Shown: positions 1-8,387 of the stretch, piece by piece | Position numbering within the stretch: position 1 is the first letter of the stretch | Layout: each line of letters opens with the position of its first letter | Notes under the pieces: model-generated | What the model was told of the DNA's origin: nothing | Seen by the model: only the letters and a program-made list of their open reading frames with translations | Databases searched by the model: none | Made by a program: the position numbers and the translations under genes | Origin: Streptomyces sp. JHA26 | GTDB taxonomy: Bacteria; Actinomycetota; Actinomycetes; Streptomycetales; Streptomycetaceae | Direction of reading: 5' to 3' | Length of the DNA stretch: 64,000 nt | Assembly: GCF_002005565.1 (NCBI RefSeq) | Contig: NZ_BDJC01000038.1 | Coordinates: forward strand, 1 to 64,000

Positions 1-127
1 GTCTGCCCTGCCGACTCGACCCGTCACCTTGACCGCCAGATGCCCTCGCGTCCGGAAGCGATCGACGTAGTACCGGCGTAGCCTGGTAGGGGCACATCAT
101 CAGCCTCGGACCATCTCGTGTTCTGCT

Positions 128-271
128 TCAGGGCCGGTGCCGGGCGAGGCGGCGGGGGCACGGCAGCACCACCGTCCCGATGACCGGGTCGCTGGGCACG
201 GGCGGCGGCACGACCGGGTCGGGGAACCGCTCGTCGTGGCCCTTGCGGTTCGCCGAGGATGCATGGCTCAT
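128..271 (-). CDS. Small proline-rich protein, unknown function
   Basis: This 47-codon ORF starts at the ATG at 271 behind an AGGTAA ribosome site and has almost exclusively G or C third positions, unlike the DNA around it. The peptide (MSHASSANRK...) has a hydrophilic N-terminus, a Pro/Val stretch (VVPPPVPSDPVIGTVV), one Cys and an Arg-rich tail. I recognise no family. It is divergent from the caspase-like gene and the two share an intergenic region with an inverted repeat. Codon bias and ribosome site are the only support. A chance ORF is possible. Confidence 0.45.
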   Translation of the reverse strand: MSHASSANRKGHDERFPDPVVPPPVPSDPVIGTVVLPCPRRLARHRP

Positions 272-342
272 GGTTTCGTTACCTGATGCCGGATCAGGCG
301 AAGGCACCATACCTCTCTCGCTACCGCACGGCGCGATCCGCA

Positions 343-368
343 TGGGTCAAATTAACCCGAATGACCCA
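343..368. promoter_or_regulatory. Inverted repeat between divergent genes
   Basis: TGGGTCA and TGACCCA form a perfect 7-bp inverted repeat with a 12-nt spacer. It lies 72 nt upstream of the small ORF starting at 271 and 137 nt upstream of the caspase start. The surrounding stretch is AT-richer than average, as expected of a promoter. An operator role is inferred; a related block recurs at 37129-37165. Confidence 0.4.
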
Positions 369-504
369 ATCGTTCCGCCCGTCCCCACTCAGTTGCTTAG
401 TCTCAAGATCGGGAGATCAGGCATGAGCGGCCCTTCACACCAGACGGCGTTGCCGGGACCTGCGCTGCCTCATGTCCCCCTCCATGGCAAGGAAGGAAGC
501 CCTC

Positions 505-1362
505 ATGGCTCGCGGCATCTCACTCCACATCGGGCTCAACCGCGTCGACCCCAATGAATACAACGGTTGGGACGGCAAGCTCATTGCCTGCGAGAACGAC
601 GCGCGCGACATGGACCACCTCGCCGGCAAGGCCGGGATCCAGGATCGTACGACGCTGCTTACCGCGGACGCCACGGTCGACAACGTCACTCAGGCACTGC
701 GCGAGGCCGCACAGACACTCACGACTGGCGACCTGTTCTTCTTCACCTACTCGGGCCACGGCGGACAGATCCCCGACCTCAACGGCCCCGAGGACGAGCC
801 GGACCGGCTCGACGAGACCATGTGTCTCTACGACCGGGAGTACATCGACGACGAGCTCTACCAGGAGTTCGAGGGATTCGCCGAGGGCGTCCGGATCTTC
901 TGCCTCCTTGACTGTTGCCACAGTGGCTCCGGCATCAAGGCAGTGCGTGAAGTCCTCACCTCGGAAGCTCTCGAGGGTCAGTTCCAGACGGCCAGCCCCG
1001 ACGACATCGAGACGACGTCCCGGATCATGCCTCTGGACAAGCAGCACGAGGTGTACGAACGGGACAAGGAGCGCTATGACGCGATCCAGCGCAAGCTGAA
1101 TGCCAAGGACAACCGTGACCTCGGCGCAACAGCCCTGCTCATTTCGGCCTGTCAGGACAACCAGCTCGCAGCCGACGGTCTGCGCAACGGCCTGTTCACC
1201 GCAACGTTGCTCCAGGTCTGGAACGGCGGCGAGTTCACGGGCGGGTACAAGGCGTTCCACCGCGAGATCCTCAAGCAGATGCCGGCCAACCAAAGCCCGA
1301 ACTTCTTCGTGACCGGCCGGGCCAACGACCTGTTCATCCGGCAGCGGCCCCTCACGGTCTGA
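505..1362 (+). CDS. Caspase family protease (peptidase C14, metacaspase-like)
   Basis: A 285-residue caspase-fold cysteine protease. The catalytic dyad is visible: His85 in YSGHGG and Cys138 in DCCHSG, each after a hydrophobic beta-strand (DLFFFTYSGHGG, VRIFCLLDCCHSG). The N-terminus (ISLHIGLNRVDPNEY) is the usual first strand. Metacaspases cleave after Arg or Lys and often need calcium; that is family knowledge. The protein has no signal peptide or extra domain, so it should be cytoplasmic or exported by a non-classical route. I chose ATG 505 because GGAAGGAAG lies 5 nt upstream; in-frame ATGs at 472 and 484 lack a ribosome site. Two small same-strand genes follow after a gap holding a transposase scar. 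Confidence 0.9.
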   Translation: MARGISLHIGLNRVDPNEYNGWDGKLIACENDARDMDHLAGKAGIQDRTTLLTADATVDNVTQALREAAQTLTTGDLFFFTYSGHGGQIPDLNGPEDEPDRLDETMCLYDREYIDDELYQEFEGFAEGVRIFCLLDCCHSGSGIKAVREVLTSEALEGQFQTASPDDIETTSRIMPLDKQHEVYERDKERYDAIQRKLNAKDNRDLGATALLISACQDNQLAADGLRNGLFTATLLQVWNGGEFTGGYKAFHREILKQMPANQSPNFFVTGRANDLFIRQRPLTV

Positions 1363-1396
1363 CGGAGTCGGCGTGGCTCCGTTTCACGGTGCTCGT

Positions 1397-1610
1397 GTTT
1401 CTCACGTGGGCGAAGCCGTGCTCGACCGGGACGCGTGCAGCAGCCAGGATGCGGGCGGCTTCCTTCTGTCCGACCGGGCGAGCCTGGTCGTCGGCGCGCC
1501 GGCGATGGCCGTCGGCCGCGGCCGGCTCCGGTCCGGCTGCATCGCGCACGCCGACCGCGGGTCGACCGGCTACGACAACTGCCCCGACGTCGTCGAGCTG
1601 GGCGGCAGCA
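1397..1610 (-). pseudogene. IS5-type transposase remnant
   Basis: The minus strand encodes QKEAARILAAARVPVEHGFA followed by HVRN, the C-terminal 'RVPVEHGFAHLKN' block of Streptomyces IS5-group transposases, preceded by a degraded LDDVGAVVVAGR segment resembling the DDE region. There is no start, no full catalytic domain and no visible terminal repeat. It fills most of the 375-nt gap between the caspase gene and the next ORF. Confidence 0.6.
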
Positions 1611-1737
1611 GGCTTCTTCACCTGATCGGGGCCTGCTTCGAGGCCCCATATGGGGCACCTACCCGCCCGCTGCGGTACGCCTCATCTTCTTCCGGGGACT
1701 CCTCCTCCGCACCTGACCGACGGAGACAGGAGATCCC

Positions 1738-1923
1738 ATGTCGCAGGAGGCTACCGAGGCGGTCGATCCGAAGACCGATGCGGACGAAGAGGCACTGGAG
1801 CGTGCCATCGCAGCGGGCCGGGCCGGCGCTCGCCCCGGCGGGACGGACGATGCGAACCCCCAAAACGCTCCGACCCGGTCCGATGGAAGCTCGGCTGCCC
1901 GCAGGCAGCCGAGCGGTGAGTAG
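1738..1923 (+). CDS. Small hydrophilic protein, unknown
   Basis: A 61-residue, highly charged and probably disordered protein (MSQEATEAVDPKTDADEEAL...). An AGGAG ribosome site lies 5 nt before the ATG. The stop codon TAG is part of the AGGAGG that serves the next gene, so the two are almost certainly co-transcribed. I recognise no family. A partner or leader role for the downstream DUF1036-like protein is possible but unproven. Confidence 0.6.
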   Translation: MSQEATEAVDPKTDADEEALERAIAAGRAGARPGGTDDANPQNAPTRSDGSSAARRQPSGE

Positions 1924-1934
1924 GAGGGCGCGCC

Positions 1935-2282
1935 GTGGCGCTGAGGTTCAAGAACAACTACTCGCGCGAAATCTGGACGATGGTCGAGCGGTACCAGCCC
2001 AACTGCTCGCCCGGCAGCAACTGGCGGAAGGAGGGCTGGTGGAGGATCGGCCCCGGGGACACCACCGTCGTCTACGGCGGTGACGCGAAGGCCGTCAACC
2101 CGATCTGGTACTGCTACGCCTACGCGGGCGACGGCACCGAATGGCGGGACAAATTCCAGGAGACGGTCCCGCACACTGTCTTCGAGTGGTGCTCGAACGT
2201 TTCGGACGCGAACTCGCGGACGATCCTCATGCTGGAGTTCACCGTGACCACCCCGAACTTCACGTTCAACTTCAACCCGTAG
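1935..2282 (+). CDS. DUF1036-like small protein
   Basis: A 115-residue protein starting at GTG 1935, 7 nt after an AGGAGG. The pattern N-x-Y...GWWRIGPGDTTVVYGGD...YCYAYAGDGTEW matches the DUF1036 layout (small beta-sandwich proteins with a GWW-x-I-x-PG core and a Tyr-rich strand), recognised from memory. There is no signal peptide or membrane segment; three Cys residues are present. It forms a two-gene unit with the preceding small ORF, 12 nt apart. Function is unknown. The association with an upstream caspase is notable, but the transposase scar between them weakens the case for a common operon. Confidence 0.65.
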   Translation: MALRFKNNYSREIWTMVERYQPNCSPGSNWRKEGWWRIGPGDTTVVYGGDAKAVNPIWYCYAYAGDGTEWRDKFQETVPHTVFEWCSNVSDANSRTILMLEFTVTTPNFTFNFNP

Positions 2283-2339
2283 CCGGCAGGCCCGGGCGAC
2301 CGGCCGATCCGGGCCTGCCGGCCCCGCTCCGGCGGGGCC
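2282..2339. terminator. Double stem-loop terminator between convergent genes
   Basis: A perfect 14-bp stem (GCCGGCAGGCCCGG, 2282-2295, with 2309-2322; 13-nt loop) is followed by a perfect 8-bp stem GGCCCCGC-tccg-GCGGGGCC (2320-2339). They sit at the stop codon of the DUF1036-like gene and downstream of the oxidase operon on the other strand. The rest of the gap to 2735 shows no ORF I can support. Confidence 0.7.
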
Positions 2340-2735
2340 GGCGGACAGTCCGGTCGGGCTTCCCGTCCGGGGTGCCGTGCGGGCGAAGGAAGCGGAGGCA
2401 CTGCGGGACGACGATGACACCCATGCCCCCGTTCGTTCCTGAGCTGCAGTCATCAGCTTGCCGACTTCGCCTGCGACGCCCGCCGCGCACACGACGACGT
2501 AGGCCCGCGGGGCCCGAAGGCCGCGCCCGGTCCTGCCCGCTCGACCGGGCACGGTGACGTCCGGTTTCGTCGGCGGGCGGTGTCCGCGCGAGCGACACGG
2601 CTCCCGCGCACGGTCTCGGCCACCGACATCCGCGTGGGAGCCCGGGGCGGCGCACCACGGGCCCGGCGCGTCCGAAAGCGCTTCAGGCGCCGGAGGATCC
2701 CCGGCGGCCGGAGACATGGTTCGCCCCAGAGGGCT

Positions 2736-3812
2736 TCAGCGCCGTCGGCGCCAGAACGGAGTGTCCCAGCGTTGTTCGCGTCGGTACTGGGCGGCCTGTG
2801 CGGCGAGATACTCGGCGTGTACGGCTGCGATGCGCCGGGCGTAGGCGTCCAGAGCGCCGGTCTCGCCGCCCCGGTCAGCCAGAACGGCCCGTGCCGCGGC
2901 CAGGCCGGTGGCCAGCGCGGTGACGATCCCTCGAGCGGCCAGCGGGTCGGTCGCGGTGGCGGCGTCGCCGACGGCTGCCCAGCCCGGTCCGGCCGCCGGC
3001 CTTGTGCAGGAGGAACCGGCGGCCAGCACTCGTAGCTTCCGGGGTGGCCCCTCCCAACGGGCGGTGCGGTCCCGGACGTGACCGGCGAGCCGTACTCGAG
3101 CCCACCACTCGTCCGGTTCGAGCAGACGAAGGTCGACGACGAGGTCGGTATCGGTCACGGCCATCACGATCCGCTCACCACCGAGCAGGGGGGCGGTGTA
3201 CCACCAGCCCCAGGGGGTGGACTCCACCAGCGAGGTCCGTTCCGGCTCCGCTGCCCCCGTCGTCGGCGGCCCCAACAGCCCGACGACCGCGACCAGACGG
3301 TCGGAGCGGATCAGCGTCGCTCCGACCCGGCGGGCCAGCCTCGCCGTCCGACCGGTGGCGTCGACGAGATGGTCGGCCAGCAGCACGCTGCCGTCCCCCA
3401 TGACGACCTGCCAATGGTCCCGCTCCCGTTGGGCACTGCGGACGCGCCCGGCACGCAGGCGGGCACCACCGGCCCGGGCCGTCTGCAGGAGGGTGGCGTC
3501 GAACCGGGCTCGTTCCAGGTGCCAGCCATCACCGTACGGTCCGAACGCATACCCCGCGACACTGAGCGCATCCTCGCCCCAAGCGGCCAGGTTGCCATGG
3601 CTGGGAGCGTGCCCGTCGGCGGCGATGCGGTCGAGTACGCCCAGTCGTTCCAGCAGCGGGCGGGCAGCGGGAGCAAGGTTCTCCCCGACCTTCCAGGCGG
3701 GTTCGATCGCCGGTGCGACGATGACGACCCGCGCCCCGGCCCGGGCGAGGCTCAGCGCGGCCGCGCACCCGGCGGGACCGCCACCGGCTACCAGAACGTC
3801 GCAGCGCCGCAT
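2736..3812 (-). CDS. LodB/GoxB-type FAD-dependent maturase (halogenase-like)
   Basis: A 358-residue flavoprotein of the tryptophan-halogenase-like group. The FAD-binding motif is at the N-terminus (VLVAGGGPAGCAAALSLARA, residues 7-26); further landmarks are WKVGENLAP and the second FAD motif GWAAVGDAATATDPLAARGI. LodB and GoxB are partners of LodA and GoxA and are needed to form the cysteine tryptophylquinone cofactor in those oxidases; that is established for the family. The LodA-like gene lies 60 nt upstream on the same strand, which fixes this role better than sequence alone. A free-standing halogenase or monooxygenase is the alternative. Likely cytoplasmic. Confidence 0.8.
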   Translation of the reverse strand: MRRCDVLVAGGGPAGCAAALSLARAGARVVIVAPAIEPAWKVGENLAPAARPLLERLGVLDRIAADGHAPSHGNLAAWGEDALSVAGYAFGPYGDGWHLERARFDATLLQTARAGGARLRAGRVRSAQRERDHWQVVMGDGSVLLADHLVDATGRTARLARRVGATLIRSDRLVAVVGLLGPPTTGAAEPERTSLVESTPWGWWYTAPLLGGERIVMAVTDTDLVVDLRLLEPDEWWARVRLAGHVRDRTARWEGPPRKLRVLAAGSSCTRPAAGPGWAAVGDAATATDPLAARGIVTALATGLAAARAVLADRGGETGALDAYARRIAAVHAEYLAAQAAQYRREQRWDTPFWRRRR

Positions 3813-3872
3813 CCTCGTACCGCCCGTTCGTCTCGCTGCTGCTCGACCGCGCTGCTCCGGTCTCCGCCCGGC

Positions 3873-5489
3873 CTACTCCGGGTCCGGAGCGGTCCGTTCT
3901 GTCTCGACCATGATCGTGCGGCCGTCCGGGCCGGTCCGGGCGACGACGAATCCGAGAGTGCTCCACTTCTCGACCATCTCGTCGGTGTCGCCGACTCCGC
4001 GGTCCCACTCCTTGAACGCCCCGGTCGCGCCCTGGACCAGCACGTCGTGCTCCGGCTCGGGAAGGACTTCGTCGGGGCGGGACGCCGGCCACCAGTGGGT
4101 GTGACACGCGTGGAAGTCGGCTTGCCAGGGCACGGCCATGTACTTGGTGACATCACCGGCGAGCAGGTCTTCGCGCAACCGGAAGGGTGCGGCCCAGGTG
4201 GCCGGGTTGTCAGCGATGTACGTCATCTCGATGCCCGGGAAGAACCCTCCGCCGCTGCAGGCCTCCAGCGCAGCCCGTACCAGGGCGTGCGGCTGGTCCC
4301 CGGGTGCGAGGTCCTCCAGCGGGACCGCGGGCGCGGGCGTGCCCGGCCAGTCGGGCAGGAAGTCGCCGACGGCCCAGCGCCGCATCCGTTCGTACTGGCC
4401 CGGCAGGAGTGTCAGCCAGGTGTACGGCTGCTCGGGATCCCGGTCGCCGGCGTCGCCGGCGAGGATGGGCATGAACCCGTCGTTGGCCTGGCCGACGTCC
4501 AGAAGTCCGGGCTTCGGCGTACGCAAGCGGCCGAAGACGGCCTGACGGTGCGCGGCGTCGGCGTCGGCGTTCGAGGCCAGCTTGGCGAGGCGGGCAGGGG
4601 CGAGGAAGTTCCGCCCGGCGCCGTGCCCTGTGCGCGCGACCGTGTTGACCCATGCGTATCCGACCGGTCGGGCGAGCAACGGGTAGATGTCCCGGGTGAA
4701 GGAGACCTCCGGTGGTACGGGCAGTCTGCCCACCGCGCGGGCGGCCTCCACGGCGACGTCGTACAGCGTGACCAGACTTGTCGTGTGGGGTGCGTAATCG
4801 GGAGGGGCCGCCACGACCCAGGCGGGGGTCACCGGTACCGGGCGACCCTGCGGGCCCAGGCGCACGGTTGCGCCGACCGGACCGTCGGAAATGTCGTCGT
4901 ACCAGAAGTCGTTGTTGGCGAAGTGGCTGATCGGGTGGGCTGCCTTGACCGAGGCGGACTTCCCGAAGCCGCCGAGGACGAGCAGTCGGCCGGCCTCGTC
5001 GGTGCGCAGTTCACCCAGCGGAACCGGGGTGTCCAGGAAGGTTCCGGTGTCGAACCGGGCACCGGTGCCGTCCTGGGACGGACCGGTCACGCTGCGGGGG
5101 CCGGGCCGGACGACCAGTCGTGCGCGGGCGGAGGGGTCATTCGGGTCGATGTGCTGGTTACGGCGGTTGGCGTTCGCCGCGGACTCCTGGAAGCGCCCTG
5201 CGAACTTGAACCACTCGCCCTTGGCGTTGGCCAGCTCGACGGTCCAGGTGATGTCCGCGTCGGTCGAGGTGAGCTCGCCCAGGACGGTGCCTGTCCGGTC
5301 ATAGGCGTACAGGCGGAACCGGGCGGCCTGGCGTTTCATCCGCCCGGCGGTGTCCCTGAAGCCGCCCTCGGGCCGTGGCGGCAGACCGGGGGCTTCCGGA
5401 CCGATGAAGAAACCGTCGGGGCTGTCCCCCAGCCTGGTGATGCCGACCGTGGGATGGATTTCGCAGTGGAAGATGTCGTCGAGGTTCAC
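3873..5489 (-). CDS. LodA/GoxA-like CTQ-dependent amino-acid oxidase
   Basis: A 538-residue LodA-like protein. Family marks are the N-terminus IHPTVGITRLGDSP, the AARFRLYAYD block, the WVVAAPPDYAPHT block and the C-terminal PWQADFHACHTHWWPASRPDE region. In characterised members one Cys and one Trp are cross-linked and oxidised to cysteine tryptophylquinone. Here Cys462 (DFHAC) and Trp509 (EKWSTLGFV) are the candidates, 47 residues apart. Family members oxidise Lys or Gly and release hydrogen peroxide, often giving antimicrobial activity; the substrate here cannot be read. There is no signal peptide, as in LodA. GTG start at 5489 behind GGGAGC. It is the middle gene of a putative three-gene operon. 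Confidence 0.85.
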   Translation of the reverse strand: MNLDDIFHCEIHPTVGITRLGDSPDGFFIGPEAPGLPPRPEGGFRDTAGRMKRQAARFRLYAYDRTGTVLGELTSTDADITWTVELANAKGEWFKFAGRFQESAANANRRNQHIDPNDPSARARLVVRPGPRSVTGPSQDGTGARFDTGTFLDTPVPLGELRTDEAGRLLVLGGFGKSASVKAAHPISHFANNDFWYDDISDGPVGATVRLGPQGRPVPVTPAWVVAAPPDYAPHTTSLVTLYDVAVEAARAVGRLPVPPEVSFTRDIYPLLARPVGYAWVNTVARTGHGAGRNFLAPARLAKLASNADADAAHRQAVFGRLRTPKPGLLDVGQANDGFMPILAGDAGDRDPEQPYTWLTLLPGQYERMRRWAVGDFLPDWPGTPAPAVPLEDLAPGDQPHALVRAALEACSGGGFFPGIEMTYIADNPATWAAPFRLREDLLAGDVTKYMAVPWQADFHACHTHWWPASRPDEVLPEPEHDVLVQGATGAFKEWDRGVGDTDEMVEKWSTLGFVVARTGPDGRTIMVETERTAPDPE

Positions 5490-5584
5490 GTCCGCTCCCG
5501 GTGGGAGGACCGGAGGTCAGCAGGCGGTACGGGCCGTCCGCCGAGGACGGTGACCAGCCGTGGATCCCACTGACCGTACGGGAA

Positions 5585-6331
5585 TCAGTGGGAGTGCATG
5601 TCGGTGGCCAGATCTCCTTCTTCTTCATAGAACTCCCGCCCCACCAGGAGCCGCAGATCGACGTCGTCCGGTCCGCCGTCCAGGAATTTCGCGGTCACCT
5701 GGTCGCTCTCGTGGAGTCTGTCGTCCGGGCGGTCGGCCCTTCCGGAGATCTCCAACCGTGGGCCCTTCCGCAGGATGTCATCGGTGAGCACGGCGTCGGC
5801 TCCCCCCGGGACGTGCCGGACCGCAATGTGCTGATCGAAGTCCGGGGGCTTGGTGATCCGATGCGCGAAGAAAAGCTCGTCCCCCTTCCCGAAGGCCAGG
5901 TAGTTGAGGGCTTCGGGCCGGGAGGCGTGGTGATCAAAGCGCCGGAAATGGACGACGCGTTGCACTTCGACGGTCACCGGGTCGATAATTTCAGTGCCGC
6001 CCCGTTCGAAATGGCCTCGGAACAGTGTCCCGGTGAACGAGGTGAGTTCGGGGCGTTGCCCCTCCGGGGCGACGAGGTCAGAGATGCGAAACGGTTCAGG
6101 GGCCAGCGTGTAGACGGCAGTCCCCGTCCTTCGGCGGTCATCGACATAGCGCTGCCGCGCATCGCCTGTCTCGCTCCGCAGAACAACTTCGAGAAGATAC
6201 TGGACAGCGTGGGGTTCCATGAACATGGGCATGTGGGACAGATAGACCGTCTCCTCCCCCACCACCACCATTCCGTGGGTGGCTTTCGGCTCGACGCTCG
6301 ACACCAAGATCGCCTCCGTTGCGAAACTCAT
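5585..6331 (-). CDS. Conserved protein of unknown function in oxidase operon
   Basis: About 248 residues from the ATG at 6331 (MSFATEAILVSSVEP...). Recognisable blocks are VYLSHMPMFMEPHAVQYLL, FTGTLFRGHFERGG and VVHFRRFDHHASRPEALNYL, a combination I recall from conserved hypothetical proteins without an assigned domain. No membrane segment or signal peptide is evident. The ORF stays open upstream to 6586 but the extension has non-coding codon use, and no strong ribosome site marks either start. It lies 95 nt upstream of the LodA-like gene on the same strand, so co-expression is likely. A role in cofactor formation, export or substrate supply is only inferred. Confidence 0.65.
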   Translation of the reverse strand: MSFATEAILVSSVEPKATHGMVVVGEETVYLSHMPMFMEPHAVQYLLEVVLRSETGDARQRYVDDRRRTGTAVYTLAPEPFRISDLVAPEGQRPELTSFTGTLFRGHFERGGTEIIDPVTVEVQRVVHFRRFDHHASRPEALNYLAFGKGDELFFAHRITKPPDFDQHIAVRHVPGGADAVLTDDILRKGPRLEISGRADRPDDRLHESDQVTAKFLDGGPDDVDLRLLVGREFYEEEGDLATDMHSH

Positions 6332-6567
6332 CCATGGTTTCCAGTGATCGCGTTTCCCCCGGCACGCCCCGGACTTGATGCAACCCTGAAGACTTTCATT
6401 CCGGATCAGCAGACGCATACTGGAGTGATTCACACGCCGCTCTGGCAGTCGTCCAGAAGGGCCGATACGACAGCGGGCGTGAACCCGGGAACCTGCCCAT
6501 GGACAACTACTTCTCGGTGTCATCCGGGAGTTGGGCCCGACCGGGGAATCGTCGACAGGACCGGGCC

Positions 6568-6598
6568 TGAAAGGATTGATGAGCAAAATATCCTTTCA
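6568..6598. promoter_or_regulatory. Inverted repeat upstream of oxidase operon
   Basis: TGAAAGGAT and ATCCTTTCA form a perfect 9-bp inverted repeat with a 13-nt spacer in an AT-richer stretch, about 240 nt upstream of the first gene of the LodA-like operon. An operator for that operon is plausible; distance argues for a long leader or an unrelated use. The rest of 6332-6911 holds no ORF I can support. Confidence 0.35.
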
Positions 6599-6911
6599 CA
6601 TACCCCCGCCTGCCGTTCACCTGAGCCGATGTGATCACTCACGCACCGCTCTCGATGCAGGCCTCTCAAGAACATGGTGAGCCAGCGACGTAGCCGCTGC
6701 AACCGGGGGAAAGCCCAGGCCGACCGATGCCCTCGTTCCGTCCGTGTGGTCGGTGACATGCGAACGAGGGCCTGGTCAGGGTGGTTTGGCCGGTGCGGGT
6801 GCATGGAAGAACGGCCTCCTGGCAAACCCGGCAAGAGCGCCGGAGACCACCACCATCGGGCCCGCACCGACCGTTGCACGTCCCACCCCCTCGGCCAATT
6901 CTTCCGCACAG

Positions 6912-6947
6912 CGACAGCGGATTTCCGCAATACGATGTCCGCTGTCG
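6912..6947 (-). terminator. Stem-loop after haloperoxidase-type gene
   Basis: CGACAGCGGA pairs perfectly with TCCGCTGTCG over 10 bp with a 16-nt loop, 50 nt after the stop codon of the minus-strand hydrolase gene. Position and structure fit a transcription terminator. Confidence 0.5.
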
Positions 6948-6996
6948 GATGCGATGAGGGGCCCGGACAGGTGGAAGCACCGGCGTGGCGCGGCCG

Positions 6997-7827
6997 CTAG
7001 GACTTCACGAATGCCAGGAGGTCGGGGTTGAGGACCTCCGGGTGCGTCGCGAGCATCCCGTGGGGCAGACCCTCGTACGACTTCAGGGTGCTGTCGCGCA
7101 GCAGCTCGGCGGACAGCGGCGCCGAGTCCGAGTAGGGCACGACCTGGTCGTCCGTCCCGTGTGCGACGAGGACCGGTACGTCGATCTGCTTCAGGTCGTC
7201 GGTGAAGTCGGTCTCGGAGAACGCGGCGATGCACTCGTAGTGGGCGTTGGCCGCACCCGTCATCCCCTGTCGCCACCAGTTGTCGATCAGGCCCTGGGAC
7301 ACCTTCGCACCGTCCCGGTTGAACCCGTAGAAGGGGCCGGACGGTACGTCGATGTAGAACTGCGACCGGTTGGCGGCGAGAGCCGCGCGGAACTCGTCGA
7401 AGACCTCCCTGGGCGTACCACCGGGGTTGGTGTCGGACTTGATCATCACCGGTGGGACCGCCCCGACGAGCACGGCCTTCGCGACCCGTCCGGGCTTGGC
7501 GCGGGCCACGTAGCGGGCGGCCTCGCCGCCACCGGTCGAGTGCCCGATGTGCACGGCGCCCTCGAGGCCGAGGGCGTCGGTCACCGCCGCGACGTCGGCG
7601 GCGTAGGTGTCCATGTCGTGGCCCGTGGAGGGCTGGCCGGACCGGCCGTGCCCGCGCCGGTCGTGGGCGATGACGCGATAGCCGTGGGACAGGAAGAACA
7701 GCATCTGGTTGTCCCAGTCGTCGGCGGTCAGCGGCCACCCGTGGTGGAAGACGATCGGCCTGCCGTCCCGCGGTCCCCAGTCCTTGTAGAAGATGTTCGT
7801 GCCGTCGGAGGTCGTGACTGTGCCCAT
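6997..7827 (-). CDS. Alpha/beta hydrolase, cofactor-free haloperoxidase type
   Basis: A 276-residue alpha/beta hydrolase close to the non-heme chloroperoxidase/bromoperoxidase and arylesterase group. Landmarks are the oxyanion HHGWPL (28-33), HDRRGHGRS, nucleophile Ser97 in GHSTGG, Asp227 in HGTDDQVVP and His256 in GLPHGM, spaced as in the family. Such enzymes are cytoplasmic esterases or perhydrolases that can halogenate through peracid and peroxide; the natural substrate is unknown. The ATG at 7827 has a GGAAGGATC ribosome site. It stands alone. Peroxide from the nearby LodA-like oxidase could in principle feed it, which is speculation. Confidence 0.88.
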   Translation of the reverse strand: MGTVTTSDGTNIFYKDWGPRDGRPIVFHHGWPLTADDWDNQMLFFLSHGYRVIAHDRRGHGRSGQPSTGHDMDTYAADVAAVTDALGLEGAVHIGHSTGGGEAARYVARAKPGRVAKAVLVGAVPPVMIKSDTNPGGTPREVFDEFRAALAANRSQFYIDVPSGPFYGFNRDGAKVSQGLIDNWWRQGMTGAANAHYECIAAFSETDFTDDLKQIDVPVLVAHGTDDQVVPYSDSAPLSAELLRDSTLKSYEGLPHGMLATHPEVLNPDLLAFVKS

Positions 7828-8079
7828 CGTTGGGTGATCCTTCCGCTTGACTCGGCGAAGCGGCCGGGTGCCGGGAGTCGCTCAAGCGCTGGGCGCGAGC
7901 GAGTGGACCCACGGTCCCGGACAGAGCGACGCGGCCGCGTACCTCGGCCGGCCGCACACGACGAGCCTACGCCGGTGTCCGTCGCGGTTCCTGTCCACGA
8001 GCTGCCACCCCGGCGTCCGCCACGGGTGGCATCGAGAGCGCCCGCGCATCAGTACGGACCACTGCGCCCCGGCGAGTAG

Positions 8080-8325
8080 GAGGACACCGACGCCTGGTTC
8101 CTCACGACCTGGGACGTCATGAACGGGCTGTGGGTCGCGGAGCGGCTCATTCGCATCCGGTTCCCCCTTCCCGTGCACGACGCGGCACGTGCGTACTTCC
8201 TCGACCTCAACGGGGCGGTGGGGGAAGGCTTGCCCGACGGCGAGAGTGTGCGGGGCCCCCTGGAGGACAACCGGCCGGCGTTTCTGGACGCGGCCCGCGC
8301 GGTCATGGGGTGGCGCGACTCCCCG
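8080..8325 (+). pseudogene. Gene fragment with coding bias, no family
   Basis: From just after a TAG at 8077 to about 8325 this frame (EDTDAWFLTTWDVMNGLWVAE, then RLIRIRFPLPVHDAARAYF...) has strongly GC-rich third positions. Downstream the frame runs into antisense of the GH25 gene and loses bias. The only ATG (8119) has no ribosome site. It looks like the internal piece of a lost gene. I do not recognise the family. Confidence 0.35.
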
Positions 8326-8387
8326 GATGGTGCCTCATGCCGTCCTGCCGCGTCGCACAGGTCGAAGCCGGGCTCCGGGGCCGTCGT

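Noticed and set aside
3078..5573. 831-codon open frame on the plus strand
   Set aside because: Shadow of the LodA/LodB-like genes on the other strand; long antisense frames are common in high-GC DNA. The real genes have family motifs.
6776..6960. Minus-strand frame with CAEELAEGVGRATVGAGPMV
   Set aside because: Looks weakly protein-like but has mixed codon use, no start, and runs through the terminator hairpin of the hydrolase gene.
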